From the NCBI RefSeq assembly GCF_006476605.1, contig NZ_ML636806.1:1-64000 (forward strand): a stretch of 64,000 nt of DNA, in the 5' to 3' direction. The DNA comes from Brucella gallinifaecis (GTDB lineage Bacteria; Pseudomonadota; Alphaproteobacteria; Rhizobiales; Rhizobiaceae). A model generated the notes under the pieces. It saw only the letters and a program-made list of their open reading frames with translations. It did no database searches and was not told the origin of the DNA. The position numbers and the translations under genes were made by a program. Below, in pieces: positions 45,234 to 54,027 of this stretch (position 1 is its first letter; every line of letters starts with the position of its first letter).

Positions 45234-47144
45234 ATGACATCAAAATATGCGCAAACCTATGCTGCATGGCAGAACGATCCGGCAGCCTTCTGGGCTGAAG
45301 CCGCTCAAGCTATCGACTGGTTCAAGCCATGGGATCAGGTTTTTGCAAGCGATGAAGGTGTCTATGGCCGCTGGTTCAAAGGGGCCGAATGCAACACCTG
45401 TTACAATGCGCTCGACCGTCATGTCGCCAACGGACGCAGCAATCAGGTCGCCCTCATTTATGAAAGCCCGGTAACGGGTTCAATGCGCAAATTTACCTAT
45501 CGTGAATTGCTCGAAGAGGTTGAAGCGCTTTCCGCTGTCATGCTCGACAAGGGCGTGGGTAAAGGCGATCGCGTCATCATCTATATGCCCATGATACCCG
45601 AAGCTGCCATTGCAATGCTGGCTTGCGCCCGTATTGGCGCTGTTCATTCGGTGGTCTTTGGTGGCTTTGCCGCCAACGAACTTGCAACCCGCATCGATGA
45701 TGCAAAGCCGGTCATGATTATCGCCGGCTCATGCGGTATCGAGCCTTCCCGCATCGTGCCCTATCAGGAAATGCTCGATCAGGCGATTGCCTCAGCCCGT
45801 CATAAGGTCGAAAATTGCATTATTCTCCAGCGCGAAGAACATCCACATAGTCTTGTTGAAGGCCGCGACATTGACTACCGGACCTCTGTCAATGCCGCAC
45901 GCGGTCGTCATGTTCCATGCACCCCGGTTGCAGCCACTGACCCGCTTTATGTGCTTTATACATCAGGCACTACGGGCGAGCCTAAGGGTGTTGTGCGCGA
46001 CAATGGCGGTCACATGGTGGCGCTTTCATGGTCAATGAAACATGTCTATGGTGTCGAACCCGGTCAGGTTTTCTGGTCTGCATCCGATGTGGGCTGGGTC
46101 GTTGGCCATTCCTACATCGTCTATGCACCGCTTATTGCCGGTGCGACCACAATCGTGTTTGAAGGCAAGCCCATTGGCACACCGGATGCCGGTACCTATT
46201 GGCGCATCATCGAAGAACATGGCGTGGAAGTGCTTTTCACCGCCCCCACAGCACTGCGTGCCATCAAGAAAGAGGATGCAGACGGCGCTTTTATACGCAA
46301 ATATGATCTCTCCAGACTCCGTGCACTCTTTCTTGCAGGCGAACGCGCCGATCCTGATACAATCCGCTGGGCCGAAAACCTGCTCGATCGTCCTGTTATC
46401 GACCATTGGTGGCAGACAGAAACCGGCTGGCCGATTGTGGCCAATCCGCTGGGCCTCGGTCAGCTTGACACCAGATATGGCTCACCTGCGGTCTGCCTGC
46501 CCGGCTATGACATCCAGATCCTCGATGACGCAGGCCATGAGCTTGAGCGCGGTCAGCTTGGCAATATTCTTATAAAGCTGCCTTTGCCGCCCGGTTGTCT
46601 GCCAACCTTGTGGAATGCAGATGAGCGCTTTCGCAAAGCCTATCTCGACGAGTTTCCAGGCTATTATAAAACGGCCGATGCGGGCTATATGGATGAGGAC
46701 GGCTATCTTTATATCATGAGCCGCACAGACGACATCATCAATGTCGCAGGCCACCGTCTCTCAACCGGTGCCATGGAAGAAGTGCTTTCCAGCCATCCCG
46801 ATGTTGCGGAATGCGCAGTGCTCGGGATTTCGGATTCGGTAAAAGGCCAGGTGCCTTGTGGCTTCCTTGTGCTCAAATCCAATATCGACCGCGACCCACG
46901 AGAAGTCGAAAAAGAATGCGTGAGCATGATTCGCAACGCCATTGGTCCGGTTGCCGCGTTCCGATTGGTGCTGACGATAAAACGTCTGCCCAAAACCCGT
47001 TCAGGAAAGATATTACGCTCTACGATTCAGAAAATTGCAGATGGCGTGGAATGGAAAATGCCGGCCACCATTGATGATCCGGCAATTCTTGACGAAATCA
47101 GCACGGTCCTGCGCGAACGACATATCGGTCTCGCTTACGCCTGA
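45234..47144 (+). CDS. prpE: Propionyl-CoA synthetase (acetyl-CoA synthetase family)
   Basis: An AMP-forming acyl-CoA ligase of 636 residues that activates propionate (and acetate weakly). Domains in order: an N-terminal ACS cap (AWQNDPAAFWAEAAQAIDWF), the P-loop YTSGTTGEPKGVVRDNGGH, the motif WWQTETGWPI, YKTADAGYMDEDGYLYIMSRTDDIINVAGHRLS (key RTDDIINVAGHRLS), and the lysine KTRSGKILR that is reversibly acylated in this family. The start has GGGAGGAA seven bases upstream. No methylcitrate-cycle genes are nearby. A hairpin follows. Confidence 0.93.
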   Translation: MTSKYAQTYAAWQNDPAAFWAEAAQAIDWFKPWDQVFASDEGVYGRWFKGAECNTCYNALDRHVANGRSNQVALIYESPVTGSMRKFTYRELLEEVEALSAVMLDKGVGKGDRVIIYMPMIPEAAIAMLACARIGAVHSVVFGGFAANELATRIDDAKPVMIIAGSCGIEPSRIVPYQEMLDQAIASARHKVENCIILQREEHPHSLVEGRDIDYRTSVNAARGRHVPCTPVAATDPLYVLYTSGTTGEPKGVVRDNGGHMVALSWSMKHVYGVEPGQVFWSASDVGWVVGHSYIVYAPLIAGATTIVFEGKPIGTPDAGTYWRIIEEHGVEVLFTAPTALRAIKKEDADGAFIRKYDLSRLRALFLAGERADPDTIRWAENLLDRPVIDHWWQTETGWPIVANPLGLGQLDTRYGSPAVCLPGYDIQILDDAGHELERGQLGNILIKLPLPPGCLPTLWNADERFRKAYLDEFPGYYKTADAGYMDEDGYLYIMSRTDDIINVAGHRLSTGAMEEVLSSHPDVAECAVLGISDSVKGQVPCGFLVLKSNIDRDPREVEKECVSMIRNAIGPVAAFRLVLTIKRLPKTRSGKILRSTIQKIADGVEWKMPATIDDPAILDEISTVLRERHIGLAYA

Positions 47145-47170
47145 ACATTTCCTGTCGTTCTTCAACTCTT

Positions 47171-47217
47171 GACCGGCGAAAATCGCCGGTCCACTCTCCG
47201 CTCAAATCTGGAGAGTG
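47171..47217 (+). promoter_or_regulatory. Two hairpins before the SDR gene, one covering its ribosome site
   Basis: First, GACCGGCGA-aaa-TCGCCGGTC (47171-47191), a possible weak prpE terminator. Immediately after, CACTCTCC-gctcaaatct-GGAGAGTG (47192-47217), whose right arm GGAGAG is the ribosome site of the next gene, four bases before its ATG. The second hairpin would hide the site unless opened. Confidence 0.55.
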
Positions 47218-47221
47218 ATAA

Positions 47222-48022
47222 ATGCAGTTAGAAGGCAAGGTTGCAATCATCACGGGGGCTGCACGTGGCATTGGCTATGCCATAGCAAAACGCTTCCTGA
47301 TGGATGGTGCGAGTGTCATTATATCGGATATTGATGGTTCAGCCGCAGCAAAGGCCGTCGAAGATTTGCAGCAATATGGCAAGATTCTGTCAATTGCCTG
47401 CGATGTCGGTGACAAGCTCGATATTCATAATCTGCTAACCTATGCGACAACCAGTCTTGGCGACATTGATATTCTCGTCAACAATGCCGCCATCGTGCAT
47501 CAATCCGATTTCCTCGACCTCAAGGAAGAGGATTTCGACCGGGTGATACGCGTTAATCTCAAGGGTGCTTTTCTTTGTGCACAAGCAGTCGCAAAACGCA
47601 TGGTGACGCGCGTTGAATCAGGCGGAGATGCAGGCAGGATTATCAATATCTCGTCGATCAATGCGATTTTGGGTCTGCCTGATCAGCTTGCCTATTGCGT
47701 CTCCAAAGGCGGTATGAACCAGCTGACACGCACAATGGCGGTCGCACTCGCCAGATGGGGTATCCGTGTCAATGCCATTGGTCCCGGTTCAATTGAGACA
47801 GATATGTTGTCCGCCGTGGACAACGATATGGACGCACACAAGAAAATACTTGAGCGGACACCACTGGGACGAATCGGTCAAGCTGCGGAAATTGCAGCAA
47901 TTGCTTCATTTCTGGCTTCCAGCGATTCCAGCTACATCACCGGACAGACTATTTATGCTGATGGCGGCCACTTACCTTTGAACGACACGGCGGCACCACA
48001 ATTCAGAGGCAGCACCCATTAA
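47222..48022 (+). CDS. Short-chain dehydrogenase/reductase (SDR)
   Basis: A 266-residue classical SDR. It has the cofactor motif TGAARGIG (near residue 12), NNAAIV (near 90), the catalytic Ser in NISSINAILG and Tyr/Lys in YCVSKGG (near 160), then RVNAIGPGSIETDM and the C-terminal YITGQTIYADGG. The substrate is unknown; glucose/3-oxoacyl-type dehydrogenases share this layout. It lies after prpE but behind two hairpins, so it may be regulated separately. Confidence 0.9.
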   Translation: MQLEGKVAIITGAARGIGYAIAKRFLMDGASVIISDIDGSAAAKAVEDLQQYGKILSIACDVGDKLDIHNLLTYATTSLGDIDILVNNAAIVHQSDFLDLKEEDFDRVIRVNLKGAFLCAQAVAKRMVTRVESGGDAGRIINISSINAILGLPDQLAYCVSKGGMNQLTRTMAVALARWGIRVNAIGPGSIETDMLSAVDNDMDAHKKILERTPLGRIGQAAEIAAIASFLASSDSSYITGQTIYADGGHLPLNDTAAPQFRGSTH

Positions 48023-48040
48023 TTGTGAAAACCAGACTTG

Positions 48041-48064
48041 CTCCTGACAGAGAGCTGTCAGGAG
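48041..48064. repeat. Perfect 10-bp inverted repeat
   Basis: CTCCTGACAG-agag-CTGTCAGGAG. It lies 19 bases after the SDR stop and 41 before the DUF1127 start. It has no T run on either strand, so it could be an operator for the DUF1127-WYL operon or an mRNA end structure. Confidence 0.55.
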
Positions 48065-48104
48065 GACTGTGTCATAGTGTATTTCTGAAGATGAGGGATA
48101 GACC

Positions 48105-48284
48105 ATGGCATTCGCAATCGCACCACTTCTCGCAATTCTGAAAGAATACAGGCGCCGGAAGAATGCACGCAAGCGCTTTGTACTTACACAGCGTACACTC
48201 GACAATCTCCCAGGTGAACTGCGTAAAGATATAGGCTGGCCGGAACGTTATCTGGAGCAACAACAACAACGCAACGGAGAATAA
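48105..48284 (+). CDS. DUF1127-like small basic protein (59 residues)
   Basis: A 59-residue basic protein that starts MAFAIAPLLAILKEYRRRKNARK and ends in a DUF1127-like tail TLDNLPGELRKDIGWPERYLE (key LRKDIGWP). The start has GAGG eight bases upstream. Such proteins in alphaproteobacteria (YjiS/CcaF1 type) are small RNA-associated or stress-linked; the role here is not known. The stop is seven bases before the WYL regulator start, so the two are one operon. Confidence 0.75.
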   Translation: MAFAIAPLLAILKEYRRRKNARKRFVLTQRTLDNLPGELRKDIGWPERYLEQQQQRNGE

Positions 48285-48291
48285 GCCCGGA

Positions 48292-48993
48292 ATGCGCCGC
48301 GCAGACCGCCTTTTTCAGATTGTTCAGCACTTGCGCGGTGGCAGGCTTGTCACCGCACGTAAGCTAGCTGAACGGCTGGAAGTATCCGAACGCACCATCT
48401 ATCGCGATATTGCTGACCTGCAATCGACCGGCGTACCGATCGATGGCGAAGCCGGTGTCGGTTATATTCTGCGTCAGGGCTTTGAACTGCCACCGCTGAT
48501 GTTCACCCGCGATGAAATCGTGGCTCTGGTTGCAGGCGCACGCTTGATCCGCGCATGGGGTGGCATTTCCATGGCGCGCGGTGCCGAAGAAGCACTGGTA
48601 AAAATCGAAGCCGTCCTGCCCAAGGAAGAGCGTGCACGCATTACCGGCACGCAGATTCACGCACCTTCCGCATCAATCACTGTCGATGAGCGACGTATCA
48701 TCGACACCGTTGAGCGGGCCGTCGATGAGGCGACGGTTCTCAAGATCCGTTATCGCGACCTTGAAGCGCGTGAAAGCCAGCGTAATATTCGCCCGCTTGG
48801 TCTGTGGTTCTGGGGCAAGGTCTGGACAGTTATCGGCTGGTGCGAATTGCGCAATGCTTTCCGTACATTCCGTACCGACCGTATCATTGCCGTCGATAAA
48901 GCGGATCGCACGTTCCGATCCGAACGCGGCAAGACGCTGGCCGATTTCTATCGGCTGATGGAAATGAGCGAATGGAACTCTTTTAAAGATTGA
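48292..48993 (+). CDS. YafY-type transcriptional regulator with HTH and WYL domains
   Basis: A 233-residue DNA-binding protein. Residues about 1-60 form an HTH_11 domain (RADRLFQIVQHLRGGRLVTARKLAERLEVSERTIYRDIADLQ, key VSERTIYRDIADLQ). Residues about 135-215 form a WYL domain (VLKIRYRDLEARESQRNIRPLGLWFWGKVWTVIGWCELRNAFRTFRTDRI, key RPLGLWFWGKVWTVIGWC). WYL proteins bind ligands such as nucleotides and control repair, catabolic or defence genes. Its targets may include its own operon. Confidence 0.9.
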   Translation: MRRADRLFQIVQHLRGGRLVTARKLAERLEVSERTIYRDIADLQSTGVPIDGEAGVGYILRQGFELPPLMFTRDEIVALVAGARLIRAWGGISMARGAEEALVKIEAVLPKEERARITGTQIHAPSASITVDERRIIDTVERAVDEATVLKIRYRDLEARESQRNIRPLGLWFWGKVWTVIGWCELRNAFRTFRTDRIIAVDKADRTFRSERGKTLADFYRLMEMSEWNSFKD

Positions 48994-49009
48994 CGCATTC
49001 CAGCAAAAC

Positions 49010-49043
49010 AAAACCCACCAGAGCGGCGGGTTTTTTATTTTCA
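49010..49043 (+). terminator. Terminator of the WYL regulator gene
   Basis: AAACCCACC-agagc-GGCGGGTTTTTTATTTT: one mismatch in the stem and a long T run. It lies in the gap between two convergent genes and can serve both. Confidence 0.75.
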
Positions 49044-49056
49044 ATTGAATGAAATC

Positions 49057-49740
49057 TTATTCTTCGTCTTCATCAGGATTTTCGCTCTTCAGCGAAGAAA
49101 GCTTTGCGAAAACCTTATCCGCATCCAGCTCTTCTTCTTCAGCGACTGCATCGCGATAATCAAAGCCTTCTGTTGCCGATGCTGGCAGAAGCGTGTTGTC
49201 AGCTTCAACAACAGGCCGGTTGCGTGCTGCACGTTCAACCTCAAGATCAAGATCAATCTGCGAACAAAGTCCCAGTGTAACCGGATCCATTGCGGTCAGG
49301 CTTGCCGAATTCCAATGGGTACGATTGCGAATCTGCTCAATAGTCGACTTGGTCGTGCCGATCAGACGTGAAATCTGCGCATCCTTGAGTTCAGGATGAT
49401 TGCGCACCAGCCAGAGAATCGCATTTGGACGATCCTGACGCTTGGAAAGCGGCGTATAACGTGGGCCTTTACGCTTGGCTTCCGGTACGCGAACCTTTGG
49501 CTCAGAAAGCTTTACACGATGATATGGGTCTTTTTCGCCCTTCGCGATTTCTTCACGCGAAAGCTGTCCGGTGATCACCGGATCAAGTCCCTTGATGCCC
49601 TGCGAGGCCTCACCGTCCGCAATTGCCTTCACTTCGAGCGGATGCAGCTTGCACAGAGCCGCAATCTGATCAAAGGACAGGGCCGTATTATCAACGAGCC
49701 AGACTGCCGTTGCCTTCGGCATAAGAAGCTGGGTGGCCAT
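49057..49740 (-). CDS. trcR: Cell-cycle transcription factor TrcR (DUF1013)
   Basis: A 227-residue alphaproteobacterial protein of the DUF1013 family, described in Caulobacter as TrcR, which travels with RNA polymerase and affects cell-cycle promoters. It has an N-terminal start MATQLLMPKATAVWLVDNTALSFDQIAALCKLHPLEV (key MPKATAVWLVDNT-LSFDQIA), a middle HTH-like segment AILWLVRNHPELKDAQISRLIGTTKSTIEQIRNRTHWN (key ISRLIGTTKSTIEQIR), and a very acidic tail. It is monocistronic. Confidence 0.9.
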   Translation of the reverse strand: MATQLLMPKATAVWLVDNTALSFDQIAALCKLHPLEVKAIADGEASQGIKGLDPVITGQLSREEIAKGEKDPYHRVKLSEPKVRVPEAKRKGPRYTPLSKRQDRPNAILWLVRNHPELKDAQISRLIGTTKSTIEQIRNRTHWNSASLTAMDPVTLGLCSQIDLDLEVERAARNRPVVEADNTLLPASATEGFDYRDAVAEEEELDADKVFAKLSSLKSENPDEDEE

Positions 49741-49892
49741 TAGATATAATCCTCTTGTTCGTCCGCTCCGGTAGGGCGGGCCGTGGGAAAAACCACAAAT
49801 TCCGGGAAATCACCGTCTATATATATTTTTTTTAAGCACAGAGCAAGAAACTGCTGCCATGCCATCCCATCTTCTCTTGTGATTGCGTAAAA

Positions 49893-50900
49893 TCAGACGA
49901 CATCAAGTACAATTTTGCCGATATGCTGGCTGGCTTCCATACGATCATGGGCACGCCAAGCATCTTTCAATGGAAAGACCATATCCATCACAGGCGCAAC
50001 ACGGCGTTCTGACAAAAGCGGCCAGACTTTTGTTTCCAGTTCACGCGCAATATCTGCCTTGAACGCAACCGATCGCGCCCGCAATGTCGAGCCGGTATGG
50101 GTAAGGCGTTTGGTCATCAGGATTGCAAAATTCGTTGTAGCTTTTGCACCATTGAGAAAAGCGATCTGCACGATCCTCCCATCTTCAGCCGCGGCCTTAT
50201 AGTTGCGCTCAACATAATCGCCACCAACCATATCAAGGATAACATCAGCACCCCTGCCGCCAGTCATTTCTTTTACAGCGGCAACAAAATCCTCATTGCG
50301 ATAGTTCACAGCATAATCAGCACCAAGCCTGAGACAGGCCTCGCATTTATCAGTCGAACCCGCGCTAACAATCACCTTCGCACCGAAAGCCCTGGCAAGC
50401 TGAATGGCCGTGGTGCCTATGCCTGACGACCCACCATGAACAAGCAATGTCTCGCCCTGCTTCAGGCCGCCGCGCTCAAAAACATTATGCCAGACAGTGA
50501 AAAATGTCTCGGGAATGGCCGCCGCTTCAATATATCCATAGCCTGTTGGCAATGGCAGCGCATTGCTTTCATGCACCGTCGCATATTCCGCATAGCCTCC
50601 CCCGGCAAGCAGCGCCACAACGCCATCACCGACACGATAACGTCCAACATTTTCGCCTAATGCCACAACATCACCGGCAATTTCCAGTCCCGGTATATCC
50701 GATGCTCCAGATGGCGGGGCATAAAGGCCTTGTCGTTGCAGGACATCAGGACGGTTCACACCCGCCGCACGCACGCGCACCAAAAGCTCACCAGCTTTCG
50801 GTTGAGGAACTGCCCGCTCAACAGGTCGCAATAGCTTTGCATCACCCGGTTGTGTAATTTCGATTGCCGCCATCAAGGAGGGCAATTCCACCATCATCAT
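49893..50900 (-). CDS. NAD(P)H quinone oxidoreductase (PIG3/QOR family)
   Basis: A 335-residue member of the zinc-free branch of the medium-chain dehydrogenase superfamily. The N-terminal GroES-like part has AGVNRPDVLQRQGLYAPPSGASDIPGLEIAG (key AGVNRPD-LQR-G), and the Rossmann loop is VHGGSSGIGTTAIQLARAFGA (key GGSSGIGT). The cysteine and histidine zinc ligands are absent, as expected. It probably reduces quinones or enones with NADPH. I use the first ATG of three in a row; AGGAG is five bases upstream. Confidence 0.92.
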   Translation of the reverse strand: MMMVELPSLMAAIEITQPGDAKLLRPVERAVPQPKAGELLVRVRAAGVNRPDVLQRQGLYAPPSGASDIPGLEIAGDVVALGENVGRYRVGDGVVALLAGGGYAEYATVHESNALPLPTGYGYIEAAAIPETFFTVWHNVFERGGLKQGETLLVHGGSSGIGTTAIQLARAFGAKVIVSAGSTDKCEACLRLGADYAVNYRNEDFVAAVKEMTGGRGADVILDMVGGDYVERNYKAAAEDGRIVQIAFLNGAKATTNFAILMTKRLTHTGSTLRARSVAFKADIARELETKVWPLLSERRVAPVMDMVFPLKDAWRAHDRMEASQHIGKIVLDVV

Positions 50901-51063
50901 CAAAACTCCTGCTTAATCTCTCGTCGCATAAATGCCGCACATAAAAGCATCATACTCACTTACGAAGAAATCATCATCGATTTCTGAAAAGATATATGCG
51001 AAGATTCAAGGTGTTAAATCTTTTCTCTCTTTATAAACGCATCATAGACTCCGGAGGAAGGCC

Positions 51064-51255
51064 ATGGGCGGTTTTGATGAAGATGATATAAAGCCACAGG
51101 AAGTTGTGGTTCTGAGCGATGATGAGCTGTCACTGCTATCGGTGATCGAAATCGATCAACGCATCGCATTACTCCAATCAGAAATCGAGCGCCTGCAAAC
51201 CGAGAGGCATAAAAAGGGAGACAGCCGCGCTGCGGCGGAAGCTCTTTTCCGCTAA
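51064..51255 (+). CDS. DUF1192 family protein
   Basis: A 63-residue acidic then coiled-coil protein (MGGFDEDDIKPQ ... LSVIEIDQRIALLQSEIERL), a family found across alphaproteobacteria with no known function. The start has a strong GGAGGAAGG site. It precedes the MFS gene by 36 bases. Confidence 0.88.
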   Translation: MGGFDEDDIKPQEVVVLSDDELSLLSVIEIDQRIALLQSEIERLQTERHKKGDSRAAAEALFR

Positions 51256-51291
51256 AACCAACCTATTCAAAATCAATGATACAGGGAAGCC

Positions 51292-52581
51292 GTGATCATA
51301 AGGCTTCACAGAATAGTAAACAGTCTCACTGGGAACGTAATCTTGCGCATTTATATTCAGGTTCTGGCGCTGCTTTGCGGCACAGCCTTTCTGTTGATGG
51401 CCTCGGGTCTGCATGGCCTGCTTCTACCGTTGCGCGGTGGGCTGGAAGGTTTTTCCGTCGCCTCTCTTGGTATGCTGGGCACCACATGGGCAGGTGGTTT
51501 TGTCGCTGGTTGCCTTTTTGCTCCGCGTCTCGTGCGTCGTGTCGGCCATGTGCGTGCCTTTGGCTGTTTTGCTTCATGCGCTGCCATTATTGCACTTTTG
51601 TCTGGCATTTATATTGATGCTGTTTCATGGATCATCCTGCGCACATTCACAGGCTTTTCCATGGCCGGCGCCTTCATGGTGATTGAAAGCTGGCTCAACG
51701 AACGCGCCACCAATGAATCTCGCGGCAAGATTTTCGGCCTTTATATGATGGTCAATTATGGTGCGACCATGAGCGGCCAGATGATGGTGGCAAATGGTGA
51801 TATTCGTTCTGATCACTTATTTATGATCACCGGCATCCTGTTCTGCCTGGCGCTGATCCCGACCGCCATGTCAACAGCTGTCAGCCCGAAACCGCTGACT
51901 GAAGTGCAGCTTGACCTCAAGGCGCTTTACCGCAACTCTCCTGCCGCCTTCGTCGGCTGCATATTGATCGGTATTGCCAATGGTGCATGGGGCACTTTGG
52001 GCGCGGTATTTGGCGCCAAATCAGGCATTTCAACAACAGAAATAGCGGTGATGGTCAGCGTGACCATTGCTGCCGGCGCCTTGATGCAAATCCCTGTCGG
52101 GCGAATTTCCGACATGGTTGACCGACGCTATGTGCTGGCAGGAGTCGCTTCGCTTGCAGCCCTTGTTGGCTTGATGGCTTTCATCATCGGCCCGACAAAC
52201 GGCACGGTCATCATCATCATGACCGGCTGTTATGGGGCACTCGCCTATGCGCTTTATCCGGTGGCAGTTGCCCATGCGAATGATCATGCATCATCGGAAA
52301 GCTTTGTAAAAGTATCGAGCGGTTTGCTTCTGCTTTATGGCTTTGGCACCATGCTCGGACCTCTGCTTGCAGCCGCGGCGATGGATATATTCTGGCCGGC
52401 AGGATTATTTGCCATAACGGCCCTGTCGCATATTTCGATCACAGCCTATGCATTGTTCCGCTCACGCAGACGCGCATCCATACCAAAATCTGAAAAAGAC
52501 CAGTTCAAAAGCATGCCATCGGTAAAAAGTGCAACCCCGGAAGCGATGCAGCTTGATCCAAGAGCAGAAGTTGAAAACTGA
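51292..52581 (+). CDS. MFS transporter (YcaD-like)
   Basis: A 429-residue major facilitator with about 12 hydrophobic helices. It has GTTWAGGFVAGCLFAPRLVRRVGHVRAF (the loop 2-3 region, key FAPRLVRRVG) and FSMAGAFMVIESWLNERATNESRGKIFGLYMMVNYG (key ESWLNERATNESRGKI), typical of the YcaD-type sugar/drug subfamily. The C-terminal 45 residues are charged and cytoplasmic. The start is GTG with AGGGAAG ahead. The substrate is unknown. The 140 bases after it hold a GGCGGCTG / CAGCCGCC hairpin (52598-52617). Confidence 0.88.
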   Translation: MIIRLHRIVNSLTGNVILRIYIQVLALLCGTAFLLMASGLHGLLLPLRGGLEGFSVASLGMLGTTWAGGFVAGCLFAPRLVRRVGHVRAFGCFASCAAIIALLSGIYIDAVSWIILRTFTGFSMAGAFMVIESWLNERATNESRGKIFGLYMMVNYGATMSGQMMVANGDIRSDHLFMITGILFCLALIPTAMSTAVSPKPLTEVQLDLKALYRNSPAAFVGCILIGIANGAWGTLGAVFGAKSGISTTEIAVMVSVTIAAGALMQIPVGRISDMVDRRYVLAGVASLAALVGLMAFIIGPTNGTVIIIMTGCYGALAYALYPVAVAHANDHASSESFVKVSSGLLLLYGFGTMLGPLLAAAAMDIFWPAGLFAITALSHISITAYALFRSRRRASIPKSEKDQFKSMPSVKSATPEAMQLDPRAEVEN

Positions 52582-52721
52582 TTACAGAAAGAAGTTCGGC
52601 GGCTGGAACACAGCCGCCACTCACTGAGGGGATAATTATCTGGCATTGCTTTTGCGGTATAAGCCGAAAGAAAAGCGATGCCCTATCAGCAATATCAGGC
52701 TTTTATTTCACTATCTGAGGG

Positions 52722-52904
52722 TTAGTGACGCGTCACCCGGGTTCTTAGTTTTTCAATCTGCTCTTTGAGAGCAAGTTTTCTTCGCTTGAGAGACGTAACA
52801 TGCAGGTCATCAATTGCCGGCGACGCCAAAGCCTCGGAGATTTCCTCTTCCAAAGCGCCGTGCTTCTGTTCCAGCGTGGCAAGATGGGACTCGATAGCCA
52901 TCAT
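52722..52904 (-). CDS. YdcH family protein (DUF465)
   Basis: A 60-residue helical-hairpin protein: SHLATLEQKHGALEEEISEALASPAIDDLHVTSLKRRKLALKEQIEKL (key LKRRKLALKEQIEKL), the DUF465 signature. The start (two adjacent ATG codons) has AGGAG six bases upstream. Function unknown. A second YdcH family gene lies 0.35 kb away on the opposite strand. Confidence 0.88.
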   Translation of the reverse strand: MMAIESHLATLEQKHGALEEEISEALASPAIDDLHVTSLKRRKLALKEQIEKLRTRVTRH

Positions 52905-52942
52905 CAATTCTCCTTTGATTGATCTACCCAAAGGACAAAGCC

Positions 52943-53143
52943 ATGTCGCGTTTTGCCAACAAATGGCTCTATCCGCTCTCACCTGCGCAAACGCCCGGTA
53001 TGCCTCCTGCTATCCGGGCCAGTTACGCAGTCCCGGCTGCCATGCAACAGTTTTTCAGTCTAGATATCCTGGCAACCGTTGTTCATGACAGAACAATGAC
53101 ACTGTGGCATGAGTTTGATGTAAAGTCGAATTTGTTTTGGTAG
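52943..53143 (+). CDS. Possible small hypothetical protein (66 residues)
   Basis: An open frame with a good AAAGGAC site seven bases before its ATG: MSRFANKWLYPLSPAQTPGM, then a mixed tail ending VKSNLFW. I recognise no domain. It lies between two divergent YdcH genes and starts 39 bases upstream of the first one's start, so it may be real or chance. Confidence 0.35.
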   Translation: MSRFANKWLYPLSPAQTPGMPPAIRASYAVPAAMQQFFSLDILATVVHDRTMTLWHEFDVKSNLFW

Positions 53144-53246
53144 CATTTTCCAATCACAAAAAATGTGATAAAGGCTTCGCCTGAAATGGGTTTGCACCAC
53201 TCTGGAGCAGCTCGTAATCGTATCATGAAAAAATGGGGCAAACCGC

Positions 53247-53450
53247 ATGTCCGATCAGGATCAGGCCGAAATCAGATTGGCCGTCGCACGTCTGAAACAG
53301 GAACACGCGGATTTTGATGCAGCCATAAATGCCATGATGGAAGTGGGCTGCGATCAGCTGCGCATTCAGCGCATGAAGAAGAAAAAGCTCGCAATCAAGG
53401 ATAAGCTTCAGGAAATGGAAGATCAGGTCATTCCTGACATTATTGCCTGA
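53247..53450 (+). CDS. YdcH family protein (DUF465), second copy
   Basis: A 67-residue helical hairpin with the family end LRIQRMKKKKLAIKDKLQEMEDQVIPDIIA (key RMKKKKLAIKDKLQEME). It differs clearly from the copy at 52722-52904, so this is not a recent duplication. It precedes purE but has its own terminator. Confidence 0.88.
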   Translation: MSDQDQAEIRLAVARLKQEHADFDAAINAMMEVGCDQLRIQRMKKKKLAIKDKLQEMEDQVIPDIIA

Positions 53451-53471
53451 GAATCCTGTAAAAGATGTTTC

Positions 53472-53499
53472 AAAGCCGGGGTCGCCCGGCTTTATTTTT
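53472..53499 (+). terminator. Terminator of the second YdcH gene
   Basis: AAAGCCGGG-gtcg-CCCGGCTTTATTTTTC. Confidence 0.85.
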
Positions 53500-53531
53500 C
53501 AATCCATGAACTAAACAGGCAGGACCGGTCA

Positions 53532-54026
53532 ATGAGCACAAGTGCAGATGTCGCAATCATCATGGGAAGCCAATCCGATTGGGAAACAATGCGCCATGCC
53601 GCCGATACGCTGGACGCTTTGGGAATTTCCTTTGATGCGCGTATCATCTCCGCTCACCGCACACCCGATCGTCTGGTCACTTTTGCCAAGGGCGCGAAGG
53701 CAGAAGGCTTCAAACTCATAATCGCAGGTGCCGGCGGTGCAGCCCATCTGCCCGGTATGGCCGCCGCCATGACACCGCTTCCGGTCTTTGGCGTGCCGGT
53801 CCAGTCAAAGGCGCTTTCCGGTCAGGATTCGCTTCTTTCCATCGTGCAGATGCCAGCCGGTATTCCAGTCGGCACATTAGCTATCGGTCGTGCCGGTGCC
53901 GTTAATGCAGCCCTTCTTGCCGCAGCAGTGCTTGCCCTTTATGACGACGCGCTTGCAGCCCGCCTTGACGAATGGCGCACAGCACAAACCGAAAGCGTTG
54001 CCGAACGCCCATCCAATGAGGTCTGA
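53532..54026 (+). CDS. purE: N5-carboxyaminoimidazole ribonucleotide mutase
   Basis: Moves the carboxyl group from N5-CAIR to give CAIR in purine synthesis. The 164-residue protein has the family motifs [23 protein letters not shown] and [27 protein letters not shown] (key [10 protein letters not shown]). It is complete. Its stop is one base before the purK start, so translation is coupled. Confidence 0.96.
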   Translation: MSTSADVAIIMGSQSDWETMRHAADTLDALGISFDARIISAHRTPDRLVTFAKGAKAEGFKLIIAGAGGAAHLPGMAAAMTPLPVFGVPVQSKALSGQDSLLSIVQMPAGIPVGTLAIGRAGAVNAALLAAAVLALYDDALAARLDEWRTAQTESVAERPSNEV

Positions 54027-54027
54027 T

